Assembly: GCF_010183535.1 (NCBI RefSeq)
Contig: NC_071331.1
Location: forward strand, 16,926,001 to 16,990,000
From: Caenorhabditis remanei
Lineage: Eukaryota; Nematoda; Chromadorea; Rhabditida; Rhabditidae
Reading direction: 5' to 3'
DNA: 64,000 nucleotides
Under the pieces are notes generated by a model. That model was not told where the DNA came from. It made no database searches and was given only the letters and a program-made list of their open reading frames with translations. Of this stretch, positions 1 to 12,794 are shown piece after piece (the first letter of the stretch is position 1; each line of letters begins with the position of its first letter). Made by a program: the position numbers and the translations under genes.

Positions 1-606
1 TTTGGTAATTTTCTGGGAGGCACATCAGATTAGCGTTTTGCATGCTCATCAAATCATCGACACGAGCACATCGGATGTTCATCTTGCTCCTGTAAATCAG
101 CAGTTGTGTACACTGAAGGAAAATGCAGCCGGAAGCAAGAGAGAATGCTCCAGTGAAACAATTAGAGCACGCAAAAATCAATAAAATCGCCAGCGGCTAT
201 TTGGATTGATTAGAAACCGAGTGGTGGTTTGTTTGATTCGAACACAAACAATCAGAAAAAAATTTGATGGCAAAATCCAGTTTTTATCGATTTAGAAATA
301 GTGAAAAGCCTGTTGCAAGCCGGCTGCCGCAGCAACGGAAAATTTGTTTAAAGGCGCATACATTTATTTGATGTTTCGTGGTGAGACCCGCCGCCTCTTA
401 TCGGCCAATTTCGAATTTCGAAGCGATTTAATTCAATTTTGATTATGATAATTGAACCTTGATATACTTGAGCCTTTGAACAACAATATCAGGAACAAAT
501 AATTATCTATCTTAAATTTTTTATTCTTAGAAATAATTATTCCTACAGAATTTCTTGAATTTATCAATTTTCTTGATTATATCAATTAATTTCAGGTATA
601 ATCAAA
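1..606. promoter_or_regulatory. 5' flank of nucl-1
   Basis: No coding exon can be supported here. A 60-codon open frame at the left edge has no homology I recognise and no good splice context. A good acceptor (TTAATTTCAG, ending at 595) lies 11 bases before the nucl-1 ATG, so it is a likely SL trans-splice site or the end of a 5' UTR intron. The patch around 375-400 (a TTTCGTGGTGAGACCC-like string) resembles short GC-rich sequences dispersed in worm intergenic DNA, but I could not test this. Confidence 0.5.
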
Positions 607-3459
607 ATGGGTTTCGACTCACCTAGAGGAAGAGGAGGCGGAGGTAAGTGTTAATTGTCTAGACATGTTCGCAAAATTTAGCTTCAGGCTTCCGTGGTGG
701 ACGTGGAGGAGGAAGTGGATTCAGCCCACGAGGAGGTGGCGGTGGATTCCGTGGAGGAGACAGAGGACGATCACCTGGAGGATTCCGTGGTGGAGATCGT
801 GGACGTTCCCCAGGTGGATTCCGTGGAGGTGACCGAGGTGGTTTCCGTGGAGGTGATAGAGGCGGTTTCCGTGGTGGTGACCGAGGAGGTTTCCGTGGTG
901 GAGAGAGAGGACGTTCTCCAGGTGGTGGCTTCAGAGGAGATCGCGAAGGAGGATTTTCCCCACGAGGACGTGGTGGTGGTTTCCGCGGTGGAGATCGTGG
1001 CGGCTCACCATGGCGTGGTGGAGGAGACCGCGGTGGTTCACCATGGCGCGGCGGAGGTGATCGTGGAGTAGCTCATCGCGGCAGAGGAGATTTTTCGGGA
1101 GGTTTCCGCGGTGACAACAAATTCTCTCCAAGAGGAGGTCGTGGTGGCTTCACTCCTCGTGGACGTGGGGGAAACGACTTTTCGCCACGTGGTGGAAGAG
1201 GAAGCTTCCAGGCTCGCGGAGCTGGAAATCGCGTTGGTTTTAGTGATAAGAGAAAGAATTTCGGCGAAGAAGACGACGACGAGGAAGAGGAAACTGGTAA
1301 GTGCTTGAATTTCATCGAGTTAAGATTAATTAACTTGAACTAAATTCAGACGCTCCTAAAAAGAAGTTCGCTGCTGGAACACCATATTCTAAACAGGTGA
1401 AAAATGTAGAAGATGAATCAGATGAAGACGAGGAAGATGAAGAGGAAGAAGAGGAAAGTGACGACGAACCACAACCACAAAAGAAGGTCGTGAAAGGAGC
1501 ACTTGCTGCAGCTGCCGAAGACTCGGATGACGATGAAGAGGATGACGATGAGGAGGAGGAAGAAGGTTTATTGCAAAATTGAAAAACTTAAACCTTTTAA
1601 CTTGTGATTTTTTAAGAGTCCGGAGACGAAATTCCATCAGCCAAGAAATTAGCTCCAGTAACCGCTGACGAAGATGATGACGATGAGGAAGATGAAGAGG
1701 ATGAAGAAGAGGTCGAGTTGGAAGACGAGGATGAGGTTTGTTTTTCTACCGACTTATTTTTTTAAAAATTATTCAAGTTCAATCCCGCATTGAAATAATT
1801 TCAGGAGGAGGAAGAAGATGAAGAGGAGGAGGAGCCTGTGGCTAAAACACCAGCCTTGAAGAGTGCTTTGAAGACTCTGGATTCTACAAAAGGAAAACAA
1901 GTAAACATCTCTAAAGTTGCTACTCCAACCACTGTTGATAAGAAGGCTCCATCAACACCTCACCCTGTTAAAACCGTTAAGGCTGCAGCAGGTGGTGTTC
2001 CACAACTGAACTTCGATGATGATAGTGACGAAGAAGACGAAGATGAAGAGGTTGAAGAAGAGGACGAAGAAGAAGAGGAAGAGGAGGAGGTTCCAGCTAA
2101 AAAAGCACCTACCATCAAGCAAACATTGAGTCAAATAGGTCAGGCTATTCAAAATGAGAGCGACGATGAGGACGAGGAAGAAGAAGAAGAGGAAGATGAG
2201 GAGGATGAAGAGGAGGAAGAGGATGATGCCACTGATGTTCCTCTCATTACTTCTAAAGCAGATCTGTTGAAGAAGATTGCTGCAAACCGTGCTGCTCAAG
2301 GTGTTTCTGAGGATGAAAGTGATGAAGAAGACGAGGAAGATGAGGAGGAGGAGGAAGAAGACGAGGATGAGGAGGAAGACGAAGAAGAGGAGGAAGAGGA
2401 AGCGCCGAAGCCAGTGGTGAAACAGACCCAATCTGTTAAACAACAGAAATTGGCGGAACTTTCCAAACCGAAAGTAACGCCGGCTAGCTTGAAGAGAAAG
2501 ATCGAGGAGCCAGCTGTTGCTTCCAAACAAGTAAAAAGCGATGGAGCTTCGATTGTCAGTGAGGAAGAGAGACGACGTCAAGAAAGAGACTCTCGTTCTC
2601 TTTTTATCAAAGAGATCTCCAAAAAAGCCAAAGATTCTGAAATCACCAGCCTGGTAACGGGAGTTGACTCTTTCCGTCGTAAGAAAAACTCAAACTTCGG
2701 TTGGATTGTATTCAACACAGTAGCTGATTGCAAAAAAGCTCACGAAGTTCTCAGTAAAGCTAAGATCCAAGGAAAGGGACTCTACGTAGACTTTTGTCTC
2801 GGTGAAAGTAAATCCACAAAAGAGCGTAAGTTTTCTTGTTATTATTGGGTTAAAGTAATTCGTTTGTTCCAGATGGAGAACGACCAATCAATCCGCTCCA
2901 ACTTTTCATTAACGCTCTTCCAAGTGCCTGTAACCAAACCGATTTGAAGAATATCTTCCGTTCAGCAACTGAAATCAAGATTCTTCATGCGAGCGGTCAA
3001 CCCAACTCGAAGAAAAGGGCATTTGTCACCTTCGGAACTGAAGCTGATGCACAGGCTGCATTTGCTAAATCTAATGGACTCAGAGTTCAAAATCATCTAG
3101 TTGACGTGTTTTTCGCACGTCAACAGGAAAGCAAAAAGAATGACGTGAAGCCAAAGAAAGCAGCAGCGCCAACTCAAAAGAAGGTCGTTCCTAAAGTTTC
3201 TGATTCTTCTGATGAGGACAGCGAGGAAGTTGGTTCAAGTGACGAGGGAATCGAGGAAGTCGTTGAGGAACCACCGAGACAGAAGAAACTCGTGAAGAAG
3301 GTGAGGAAGACTATCTCACTCGTTTGATATGTTTTTAAATTTACTTTTTTATTATTATTGTACCAATATTTCTGTTTACAGGTTGAGACCAAAGCCGTCC
3401 CACGAGTTCAGCAAGCAAAGCCACAGTTCAAGAAAGCTGGCTTCAAAGGAAAGAAATAA
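607..3459 (+). CDS. nucl-1: Nucleolin-like RNA-binding protein NUCL-1
   Basis: Seven exons join in phase: 607-643, 688-1296, 1350-1565, 1617-1735, 1805-2825, 2873-3300 and 3382-3459, giving about 835 residues. The order is an N-terminal RGG domain (about residues 5-205, built from GGFRGGDRG-like units), long Asp/Glu tracts alternating with Lys/Pro/Ala linkers (about 215-560), two RRMs (about 592-665 with RNP-like NFGWIVF; about 675-745 with KRAFVTF) and a basic tail. Acidic tracts plus RRMs plus RGG are the hallmark of nucleolin, a nucleolar protein acting in rRNA transcription and processing. Vertebrate nucleolin has its RGG domain at the C-terminus, so the order here is different. Neighbours STAR protein and vit-6 match the C. 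elegans K07H8 region, which supports nucl-1. An SL-type acceptor lies 11 bases before the ATG, and an AATAAA at about 3726 fits a polyadenylation signal. Confidence 0.9.
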
Positions 3460-3814
3460 ATCTCCTGAAGTTCACTTATATCACTAATTTTAAAGTTTTA
3501 ATTTTTGTTTTTTTCAACATTGTTAAATTTCCAGTTTCTTTTTTGTGTTCGCTATTATTCGTTGTTGATTTAATTGTTTTTTTGCACGACGATGTTATCT
3601 TCAATTGTTGACCCACTCCGTTTTTCATTGTTATTTCCTGCCCTTCACAATCTCTTCTCGGTAGATTAAGTGTATGTGCTAGGCGAATTTGACGTGTTCA
3701 ACGTTCGTCCGAATGTCTGTCAAAAATAAAACTATTGATGAAATATTATGTTGTCGTTGTTCAAAAAAAAATTAAAGTATAACTGGCTCAAGTGTTGGTG
3801 AGCGCCGGTAGCCG

Positions 3815-4135
3815 CCATCAGACTTGTCAAAATTCGGGTTGGGTTGGACGTTCAACGTTGGATTCACTCGGCCCGGCCCGAATACAAAAATAGGCACCTA
3901 TTTTTTGACAAAATCTTTAAAATATCACAGAAAAAGATTTTAATACTATAGTGCTTAAATTTGCCATACGTATTCAGTTTTGATTTAATTCTAAACTCTT
4001 AGTTGAGAACTAGGCTTTTCCAACAATTTTCAAAAAAAAATTCAACATTTTGTTCGGGACGTTTTTTGTTTAAAAACGGGCCGGCGCGAGAATAATTTTG
4101 ATTTTGCCCACCCCTGCCCGTGGCAAGTCTAACTG
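3815..4135. repeat. GC-rich dispersed-repeat-like patch
   Basis: This stretch between nucl-1 and the STAR gene holds GC-rich islands (TTCGGGTTGGGTTGGACG, CGGCCCGGCCCGAAT, and further right CGGGCCGGCGCGAG) in otherwise AT-rich DNA. The first and last islands bracket an AT-rich core of about 200 bp. Such strings recur in nematode repeats, but I see no clear terminal repeats, so the family and edges are uncertain. Confidence 0.35.
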
Positions 4136-4262
4136 CCACGTCATGAGCGTTCAACAAAAAAGTTCACGTCGAAATTGACACGTGTTCGCGTGAGGTCACG
4201 GTGTCGCCACGTTTACTCGAACGCAATGAGTCGCCCAAGTTCACAAACGCCCGTTATCGATC

Positions 4263-5243
4263 ATGGACAATCACGCCAGCTTTTTCACTCCTCTCCAGCA
4301 GAAATTTGTCCAAATTGTTTGTAACTTGTGCTTTTAATTGCTTCAGTTTCTTCTATTTGCTTATTTTAGCTGTCTAACTACGAAAAAGATCCGAAGACCC
4401 TGCAAATTCACGAAGAGTGCGACCAAATGGACGTCGTGACTTCCTATTTCAAACTTCTTCTGCTTGAAAAAACGCGTCTTTTGCAATACGGACAAGCTAG
4501 TTTCGCTGTTCACCTCATTGACGAAGGTATTATAAACAGTCACACGCATTAATTCACCTATTCTTTAATTTATTTCAGAAATCGGTCGGCTTTTCATGGC
4601 GCCAATTTCCATGGCTGACATTGGAATTCTCGAGGAATGCGGTCGGAAAGCGCTTCGATTCACTGAACTTGGAGCTCATTCCTCTGATTCCGATGATTCG
4701 ATGCATTCGGATGAGGATGAGGTCACTCTGACCGAAAGTGTTCGAATCCCGATCGAAACCTATCCAACATACAACTTCATCGGTCGTATTATTGGTCCAC
4801 GTGGAATGACTGCCAAGCAGCTCGAAAAAGACACTGGTTGCCGTATTATGATTCGAGGAAGTTATTCCAACAAAATCTATGGAAACTCGGCTCAAAAAAA
4901 CCACGGAGACGGAGTTCAAGAGTGAGTCCAATTATGAAAAAAAGATTCTGCAGAGTTTTTTTTAAAAGTCTTATATTCTAAACCATTTTAAATCTCGTCA
5001 TTTTTTGCACGGCCAATTTAACTCGCCATTCGTTTCAGCGCAATTGACTCTCCACTTCGCGTCATCATAGAGACAAGTGGTCCACGTCGTGAAGCAACGG
5101 CTCGTATCACTGAAGCTCTGAATGTCGTCAATTCACTCTTGGTTCCACCTCCGGATGGTCGTGACGAGCTGAAACGCCGACAACTCGTCGAGCTCGCTAT
5201 CATGAACGGCACATACCGTCCAACTTGCCCCACCCATGACTAA
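4263..5243 (+). CDS. STAR-family KH-domain RNA-binding protein
   Basis: Four exons in phase (4263-4316, 4370-4526, 4579-4921, 5039-5243) give 252 residues. The N-terminal ~70 residues are QUA1-like (the dimerisation region of STAR proteins). They are followed by a maxi-KH domain from about residue 128, with the GxxG-type core IIGPRGMTAKQLEKDTG, and a QUA2-like end (PPPDGRDELKRRQLVELAIM). STAR proteins (GLD-1, ASD-2, Quaking, SF1 relatives) bind short RNA motifs as dimers and control splicing or translation. The start MDNHASFF was chosen because the other upstream ATG (4226) gives the wrong phase and an immediate stop. Its position after nucl-1 matches C. elegans K07H8.9. The protein is short, with no long N- or C-terminal extension. 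RNA target and tissue cannot be read from sequence. Confidence 0.85.
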
Positions 5244-8200
5244 TTTGTTCACCTAATTGCTATCCACGTTTTATATACTATAAGTTTCAGAATTCACCTT
5301 CTGCTCATTATCTTTGTTTTACCCACTACCCGCCGTTTTCCCTTTCACCCCGTTGATCTCAGATCCCCCTGTTGTTCCCAGAATAAATTCCGGTGGTGTT
5401 ATTCGTATGGTGTTCGTTAGCCATAGAAAAGCGAAAAGACGAGAGAGGGATTTCATTATTTGAGCTGAGAAAAGCTAATTGTGAGAACGAAATAATTAGT
5501 TGACCAACGATCTCAGGAAAAGAAGGGCGTGGGAATTCGTTAGTATTTTTGGGAGCCATCAACACATTAGCATCGCTTTCCGAAAATACTACGAATTTTA
5601 AACGAAACAGCAGAATGAAAATCCCTGAAATGCATGTATACAACTCTTCCGAAAAATAGCGTAGTTTCTGTCATCACAGTAAAACCCGACAAAAAACGAG
5701 TCACGAATAATATGATATGTGAAGAAGTTTTTGAAACCAAACGTTTTGAGAAACGAGCTCTACGTTGCGAAAACAGAAACGAAGAAGAAGAAGAGCACTC
5801 ATTTTTCACGTACACTTTTTTGAAATGAGAGACGAATGACAACTGTTGATGTTCTTCTCCTTGATGAGAAAACGTTTTGTCGGCGACAATGTGTATTTTT
5901 GTCCATTATTGACGTGGCCACTATTGTCATCCGCTCCTGGCAGTACTTTTGTGTACGAGTCAAGATCTGACTGTCAGGTGGGTTTCAGGTGCGAAATGGG
6001 TTCGCATCAAAGCTAGGTCAACCACTTCACTTCCGCTTGGATTACGGTAGAAGTGGGTGTTGTTTGGAACTTGAGGTATACCAATTAAATTTTGAACACT
6101 TCCGATTTTTTTTAAATGTCAGCGTTCTACTCTAGAATTCGAATCAACGATTTACTCACAAAACCGACATCTGTGAGTGCATATTCTTTAAATTCAGTGA
6201 TAATAAATACCCATTTCTTGTAATCTTTTCTGATTTTCGAACTCCGATCTTAGGATCAATCTGTCAAAATGGACAAGCTCTTTGATCTATTCGAACTGAC
6301 AACTCTCATCATTTTCCTGTCATTTTCATCTTGTTCTGACTCATTTTGATCTTCTCTCGGTGTTTCAAGCCTACTCATTCCGTTTTCTTCCAATTTTTTC
6401 CTTGAAAATATAAAGAAATTAATTGTTTATGAAGCCGAGTACTACAACTGATTCTCGGTTGTTGGCCCGCTCGCTTGCTGAAAATCTAAACAAATTGTGG
6501 TCAACTCTGATCCCATTCTTTTCGAGAGAAGAGAAAAGAGAAATGACGCAAGCAAATTCTTCTTTGTAATTTAGTATTTAGTAGTGCAGACGGAATGAAA
6601 AAACAGATTAGGATCAATGAGGAAGAGGACATGTTGGAAGTGCAGACTTACAGAATTCGTCTAATTTTATCTTCTAAAATATTAGATTTGATTCTGTAGA
6701 AGACTTATACCATCCATGGGGCGTATAGAGGTTCTGATTCTGTGACGTCTCATGATTCTGAAAACGACTCTTCTCCCCTTCTTCTCAAATTCCCTGTATG
6801 TTCTATTTTTGTACGTACCCATTCTGTACCGCCCATCTTTCTCTCTTTAGTTTTGCAGCCAAGTGCGTCATCTGCACTTCCTTATATCACATCCCATAAA
6901 TTCAAAATGCAACTTGTTCCTTCGGGAGTCGTTGTCTCTGTGAGGGTGGATTACACTACTATCCCCGCACGTGGACATTCACTTCTTAGTCTTTCCTCTT
7001 TCTTTTTTGAACTTCCCCTTTGTTCAGTCTCTATTTTTTACACTCAATTACAAATTCATATGTTGACTGATGGGGTGTTCGTTGTACGTATCTTCCTTCT
7101 TCCATAGACATAATCTTCCTCCCAATGTTTATTTTCCCAAAAAAAGAAGAAAAGTATTCCGTTCTCCGATCTATATGGAAGTAAGTGGACGGGTGCAGTG
7201 AGGTTTCTCACATAAATGAACCTATGAGCATCTCTTGCTCCATTTCTCTACTGACTTAAACACAAACCGCCCGCGAATATGAAAGAATTAATTAGAGTAA
7301 GTGGGTTGCATTTTGTGAAATATTTCGTTTGCATTCTTAAAATACAGAAATTGAAGAGTGACTGATTCAATATGTGAGACTTCCTGCTGAAAATTTAATT
7401 AGAAGTTACATTTTCTCTGATTGGATCTTCAGTGCAACTGAGTTTGTATTACTTCTTGGTTCTTGCAGAGTCAAAATGTCACAAGTAAGTTAATTTTCAT
7501 GAGAAGGTCGTCTGGGAAAAGGCTTTGTTTTCAAATTAACTCTGACGTGTTGAGTTTATTTTTGAAACGAACAAATTCCATTTTTTCTGAATAGTTAGAT
7601 TTCTGAGAAAAAAGTTAGCCAAAATGTATCGTGTTCATACACAATTCGATGATACTATCAGTCTTACTCTTTTTTAACCATACAGTAATTCAAACTCATT
7701 TGTTTCAAACTCACTTACAGTGATCTATGTTCCAGCCACTTCGATATGTGAGATCCAACTGAAATTCTAATTTCACTTCCTTCATTCGAATCTTTGTACT
7801 AATGAATATGTTTCCAGATCTCCGATTCACATTTTCACTCATACATTGTTTTCTCGATTTCCGCCAACCTGTGGTTAACAATTTTACTTCCCGTTCGTTT
7901 CCATTTCGTTATTTTTGACACTTTTTGATTTTGAAAACTCGTCAAAAACTTGTTTTCATTTCTCACTTTACTCATAACTTCTTGAACCTTTTTACCTGAA
8001 AGACGTCAGACATTAGTTCATTTTCTCACTGAATACCAGACATGTGACTCAATTCTTTTGGTATTCTCTAGAGTATAAATTTCAATTATCTCTTATTATT
8101 TCGATCAAAAACCGAGTACATTTCCAGACATCTCTTTTCTTTCAGTCGTTAGTCATCAGTAATGACTCTCACTTATTATTATTACTTTTTGTTCTCATAT

Positions 8201-11200
8201 ACTTTTCTGACCACGCCTCCTTTCCCTCCTTCAGACGGATGTATACTCCATTCTTGAGCCCATTTCAAATAGTTGTACCCTCTGGTTCACAGGTGGTTTC
8301 TGATGCGTTCTCTCTCATGAGCTTATGTTCCTTTGCACTTGATACATGAAGACTCACTGGATCAATGTGCACTTTATTTTCTCGAGACAATCGAAGTGAT
8401 TGACTTTTGATTCTCTAGATAACTTCAAAGAAGATGCAAGAAGATTCAAAGTTGATATCACGCTATCCAACTTCCGATAACTTCTCTTTTAGATTACAGA
8501 TGAAGTGAGTCTAGTTTTAGGCTACTGTATTCATATCCCGTGTTCCATTATCACTAAATGTGTTCAAGATATTCAGAACCGACCGAAAATTCAGTTCCCA
8601 AACCGTCCGAACTTTGTCGGAACCTCTTTGTGAATATTTTAATAGACCTCTGTTATCAAATCACAGTACAAACCTATATGATCAATATACTAGACAGGAA
8701 ATAAAATTCCAGTCAGAACTGGAAATCGACCAATTTCCTCTAGCAACTCATAGAGGATGTCTCATAATTGAGTGGTTCGAAAACCAAAACCAACTTTAAA
8801 TTTTTAATGAATGGTTGTCTATTTTGTTAACCACGTTGTTCTAGAAGTTTTCACTTCTGTTAAAGAAGGTCAAATTGCGATTGGATTTTCGGATACTAGC
8901 GGGCCTTATTCCTTATCAAAACTAGAAGCGGTTTTTGTATCTGGGCGCGACGAGTTTCAAACTCGACCAGCGTATTCGAAAACACCAAAAACCTGTAATT
9001 GTTTTCTAACTACAAATTCTTTTACCCACATTCCAAACCCCACTTTTTGTATTTTTGCACAGCTACAAAAACCCATTTTCTATCCATCTTTTCTTTTCAA
9101 ATCAATGCTTTATTCCCTTCTTTTTTTCCCGTGTTCCGCCCACATTCCATTTCCATTTTTATCTACCTTTCAGCCATTAATTTCTCGATTCATTCCGTTT
9201 TTCCAATCTTTCCTTTTCTCATTCTTTTCATTCAGTGATCCGGAAGCAATAGAGCCTTTTTCTTCCCATTTGCTCTTTTTTCTTCCCCAGATTTTCCTAT
9301 TCTTCTTCTTCTTTTTCATTTTTTTTCCATTTGTTCTGTACGCCCGCACACAGGTGATAGAATGATTGACTGCCCTCATCTTCTCGTTGCTTCTCCAACT
9401 CCATCAATCACATTCCACATTTTTTCGTCACATTGTTCTATTTTTTCACACATGTGCTCTTTCTCTCAAAAATCATGGTCCGATTCGATTCGGTTTCTAT
9501 TCTCCATCTGCTTCTAGTCACATTTCATCGTTATGAGAAGAGCATTGAGATGAAGAATACGAAGAAGATCCACCGTAATCCTCGCTCTCTCAAGTCCATC
9601 GAAATTTTTGATGCCTTCTGTTTATTTTTCTTTTCGCTTAAAGAGGTAATTAACGGAGATGTTGATTGGAAGAGATAGACAGCTCTTCGGTCTATTCTTC
9701 TCCAATTTTCTAAATGAGGCAGGCGAACTTTTTATTTTGCTGTAAAGGTTAAGTCAGATGCATCCAGACAGATGCAGGAGATCGGTCAAAGATTTTCAGA
9801 ACTTGTTTCGTGGGAAAATGTAAGCGAGTGGTGGAAATAGAGGAAGTAGTCTTGTTTCATTTTGAATTATTTCTCTCGCGGCTTGTAGATTATGAGAAAG
9901 TTACGGACTCAATGGTTTCTCATAGATTCATTTCTTTTATTTCTATGAATCCCTCATATCACCCTGTTTTATCGGAACTCCGTGCATTTTCAGCTCTACG
10001 AAAAATGAGACAAGTGACAACTGTAGATCAAAACATCAAAGCATTCAGACACTTTCTAAATTCTGATCCTTTTTTAGCAGTCATCAACTCAAATTTCCAA
10101 TTTACTAATTGAGGAAATAAGGTGTCATATCTCTTTTTCTCTCTGAAAGTTAAAAAACATCCGCCTCTCGTTTTCCATTTTTTTCCATAGAAGAAATTCG
10201 CAGTGCGACGACGTTTTTCTGAATTATAAATGACCGCCCAATTTATGCACATCATCTCGATTACACATCTGTTTCCTCCTTCTTCTTCTTCCATTCGACG
10301 CCGTTCTAATCTCCAATTTACGGGAAGAGAAGGAATGCAAATGGATGATTCCTTCCTGAATTCTTCTATTTCAGTTTCCCATTCTTTATATTTTCCTATG
10401 TACTTTGACGGAGTGCGTGAGTATTGAATCAGAAGCGAACGTCATCTTAATTGTATGTTGTCCGGATGTTTGAATTCGAAAAACAACTTCAAAGAATTGC
10501 AGTAAAAGTTCAGGCAGAGGGTGGAACTCAGCGACTAAAAATCTCTAGTCATTTTTATTTTGGTTGAACTCTGAAGGTAGTCCTTCAAGGCTTGTTGAAC
10601 ATTTGAATCGAGGATAAATGTTGTTGATTCAGGAAACAAAAACTTCTTTTTAGAGGAATGTTTTCCAAGAATCTTGTCTGGAAGTGTAGTGTACCTGAAC
10701 CACTTTCTAGAGATTTTCTCTGAAAACCTGTAAACTTTTAGTAGATTCCGCCCTACTAATAGCCATCAACTGACATCGTGGTACTAAGAAGTCACCCAGG
10801 TCCCCATGTCCCACTCATTCCAACTAAAGTCTGGTCGAGATCTTTCCTATTCTATACATAGTGCAAAAATTACTAATGTTTCTTTCGTTTTTCTCAGTTT
10901 CACGGCCTCCTCTTCTCACCTTAAAATTGTCATTTTCCGGCCGAAAATCGACACAAACAATCCTAAAGTAGTGACCAAAAACTTTGGATTTGTAAGATCT
11001 CTGTCCTTTTTATCCGCCCATTTTCTCCAATTTCTTCCTCCATTTATTACAGTAGACCAATAAAATAAAAGACCCACGCAATGGTAAGAGTCGAATTTCA
11101 AATTTCAAATTTCAAGAATTTTAGTCAAAAGGAAATTATATGGACATTAAAATGATGAGAGATGGTGTCGGTTTTCGTAAAAATGTAGATGTGGGAGGCT

Positions 11201-12123
11201 CATCTTGCTCTCCTTATTTGGTAGAAGATGCTCCTCCTTCTTCTGTTTTTTTGAGAAAAGAAACCGAATGAGTATTTTGAGAAAATGGAAACGAGACGAG
11301 ATATGGGCGGTCTCGTTTTCGGCTGTTACCTGCGGTTTGACTCAGTCTACTTGAATTATTCAGTATTCAGAGAGATATGAAGTTTTTGATTTCGAGTTTC
11401 ATATTGAATTTCACATAGGTGAAGATGTGAGTGCTCTTGACCATTTCTGATCTGAAAATATGTCTCATTAGATTTCTATATTTATACTTTCGCTAAAGTT
11501 GAATTGTTTCCATACATCATAGGTCTCCGTGAGTTTCTCATTTTCACACCTCCAATTGATCTCCCAAATTGTTCTCCGATCACCTCATTCAATCACAAAC
11601 GAGACCAGTTATTTCTGATTCATGTTTATCTTCTTCTTCTTCTCTTATTCTTTTTCTAATTTATCATCCACCCCCATTTGCTCATTGAGCATCTTTCGAT
11701 TGATATCAACCCAACTCCTGCACTCATGCCGTTCTTCTTCTCCATCTTCATTATCTTCTTCTACTCATCTCATGTGCCTCATTTCCTCTTCTTCTTCCAA
11801 TTGTTTGTGTTGTTTCACACATTTCCGGCCAATTGAGCATCTTCTCGATGAGCGTCGGTTTCTTCCATTGTATCGTGTCCAATTTCATATTCAAACACCA
11901 CTACACAATGTTTTTTTTCTGACGGAAAAGGAGATGCTTCTTCACGTCTTCATTTCTGTCTTCCCAGTTTTCGTTCAAAGTTTATAGTCTATGTATCAAG
12001 GTACTTTCTATCTCTTTTTTTTCTGCCTTCAACTCATCAATTTGATCTCTTTTCCGACACAACAACTGTGTCTACTCTCCTCATCTTTCAATTTCAAATA
12101 TATCATTTTTCAAATTCTTTCAG
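5244..12123. other. Gene-poor stretch with pyrimidine-rich DNA
   Basis: About 6.9 kb of AT-rich and CT-rich sequence. The open frames here (for example around 8811-9365) are Phe/Ser/Leu-rich translations of polypyrimidine tracts and look non-coding. The only coding-like signals are very short acceptor-to-donor islands, annotated separately, which could be 5' exons of the small gene at 12.15 kb. No RNA gene was recognised. Confidence 0.5.
7469..8504 (+). other. Candidate micro-exon series (5' exons of the 12.15 kb gene?)
   Basis: Three tiny islands have a strong acceptor and a strong donor at once: 7469-7484 (TTCTTGCAG before, contains ATG TCA CAA, then GTAAGT), 7736-7747 (TTCCAG, 12 nt, GTGAGA) and 8493-8504 (CTTTTAG, 12 nt, GTGAGT). 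All would be in phase 0 and would join in frame to the open sequence starting at 12124, reading MSQ-PLRY-ITDE-CHLSTKN. A fourth, weaker 6-nt candidate is 11523-11528. This is a model from splice signals only; chance matches are possible in 5 kb. Confidence 0.3.
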
Positions 12124-12150
12124 TGTCACTTATCAACTAAAAACATCATC

Positions 12151-12794
12151 ATGGGAAACGGTATGCGAAAATACTCGAACTGCGATGACTACTACAAGAG
12201 ACGGAGGAAAAATAATGGTAGGCTAGAGACGAACTGACTCGTGAATTGAATGAAAATGGAACTTTATTATTGTAGACGGCGGAGCAAACTTCACAAAAGA
12301 CTACTGCGAGTACTGGAAGTCGGAGAAAAAAGGAGGAAAAGATGACAACTTCAGAAATGAGAGAAATGAATTCTCGTTCTCCAATAATATGGCATGTAAG
12401 TTGTCTCATCGGGTTACGGTACTTTTGTATAAACTTCAAAGCTCTAAAATTTCTAAATTTTGAATTTAAAAATAGACTTCTGTTGTGTCGGTGTGATTTT
12501 TGACTAGCTGTATTCTGCTTTCTTATAATTATTTTCGGCGTTGGCAGACCCGAAAGGTACCAATTTCACTTGAGTCACCAGACAAGCTATGACGAAAATC
12601 TGTAATAACAGATTACAGGTCTGAAAATGATTCATTTTTAAAGTGGGTGGAAAAACTCAGTAAAACGCTGGACTAAAAATTGCAAATTTCCAGATGATTC
12701 TCCACTCCGAAACAGTCGCAAACAACCAACCACAACGTTCATTTCGTCATTCGATGGCTCGAACAACTTCTCAAAAAATCTTGGAAGAAGATGA
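12151..12794 (+). CDS. Small basic orphan protein
   Basis: Three exons (12151-12217, 12276-12395, 12694-12794) with canonical donors and acceptors join in phase to give 95 residues. The protein is polar and basic, rich in Asn, Lys, Arg, Tyr and Ser (MGNGMRKYSNCDDYYKRRRK at the start, SNNFSKNLGRR at the end). It has no signal peptide and no membrane segment. I do not recognise the family. The frame is open upstream of the ATG to an acceptor at 12123 (TTCTTTCAG), so the true start may lie in 5' exons several kb upstream; otherwise that acceptor is an SL trans-splice site. An AATAAA lies at about 12980. It sits between the STAR gene and the secreted FBA_2-like gene. Confidence 0.6.

Noticed and set aside
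1073..2581. Minus-strand poly-Ser, poly-Phe and Pro-rich frames opposite nucl-1
   Set aside because: These are reverse readings of the GAG/GAA acidic tracts and the RGG repeats.
4226..4316. Earlier ATG for the STAR gene
   Set aside because: Its frame joins exon 2 in the wrong phase and meets a stop at once; ATG 4263 joins cleanly.
8811..9365. 184-codon + strand frame rich in Phe, Ser and Pro
   Set aside because: It translates a CT-rich tract, has no splice context and no recognisable motif.
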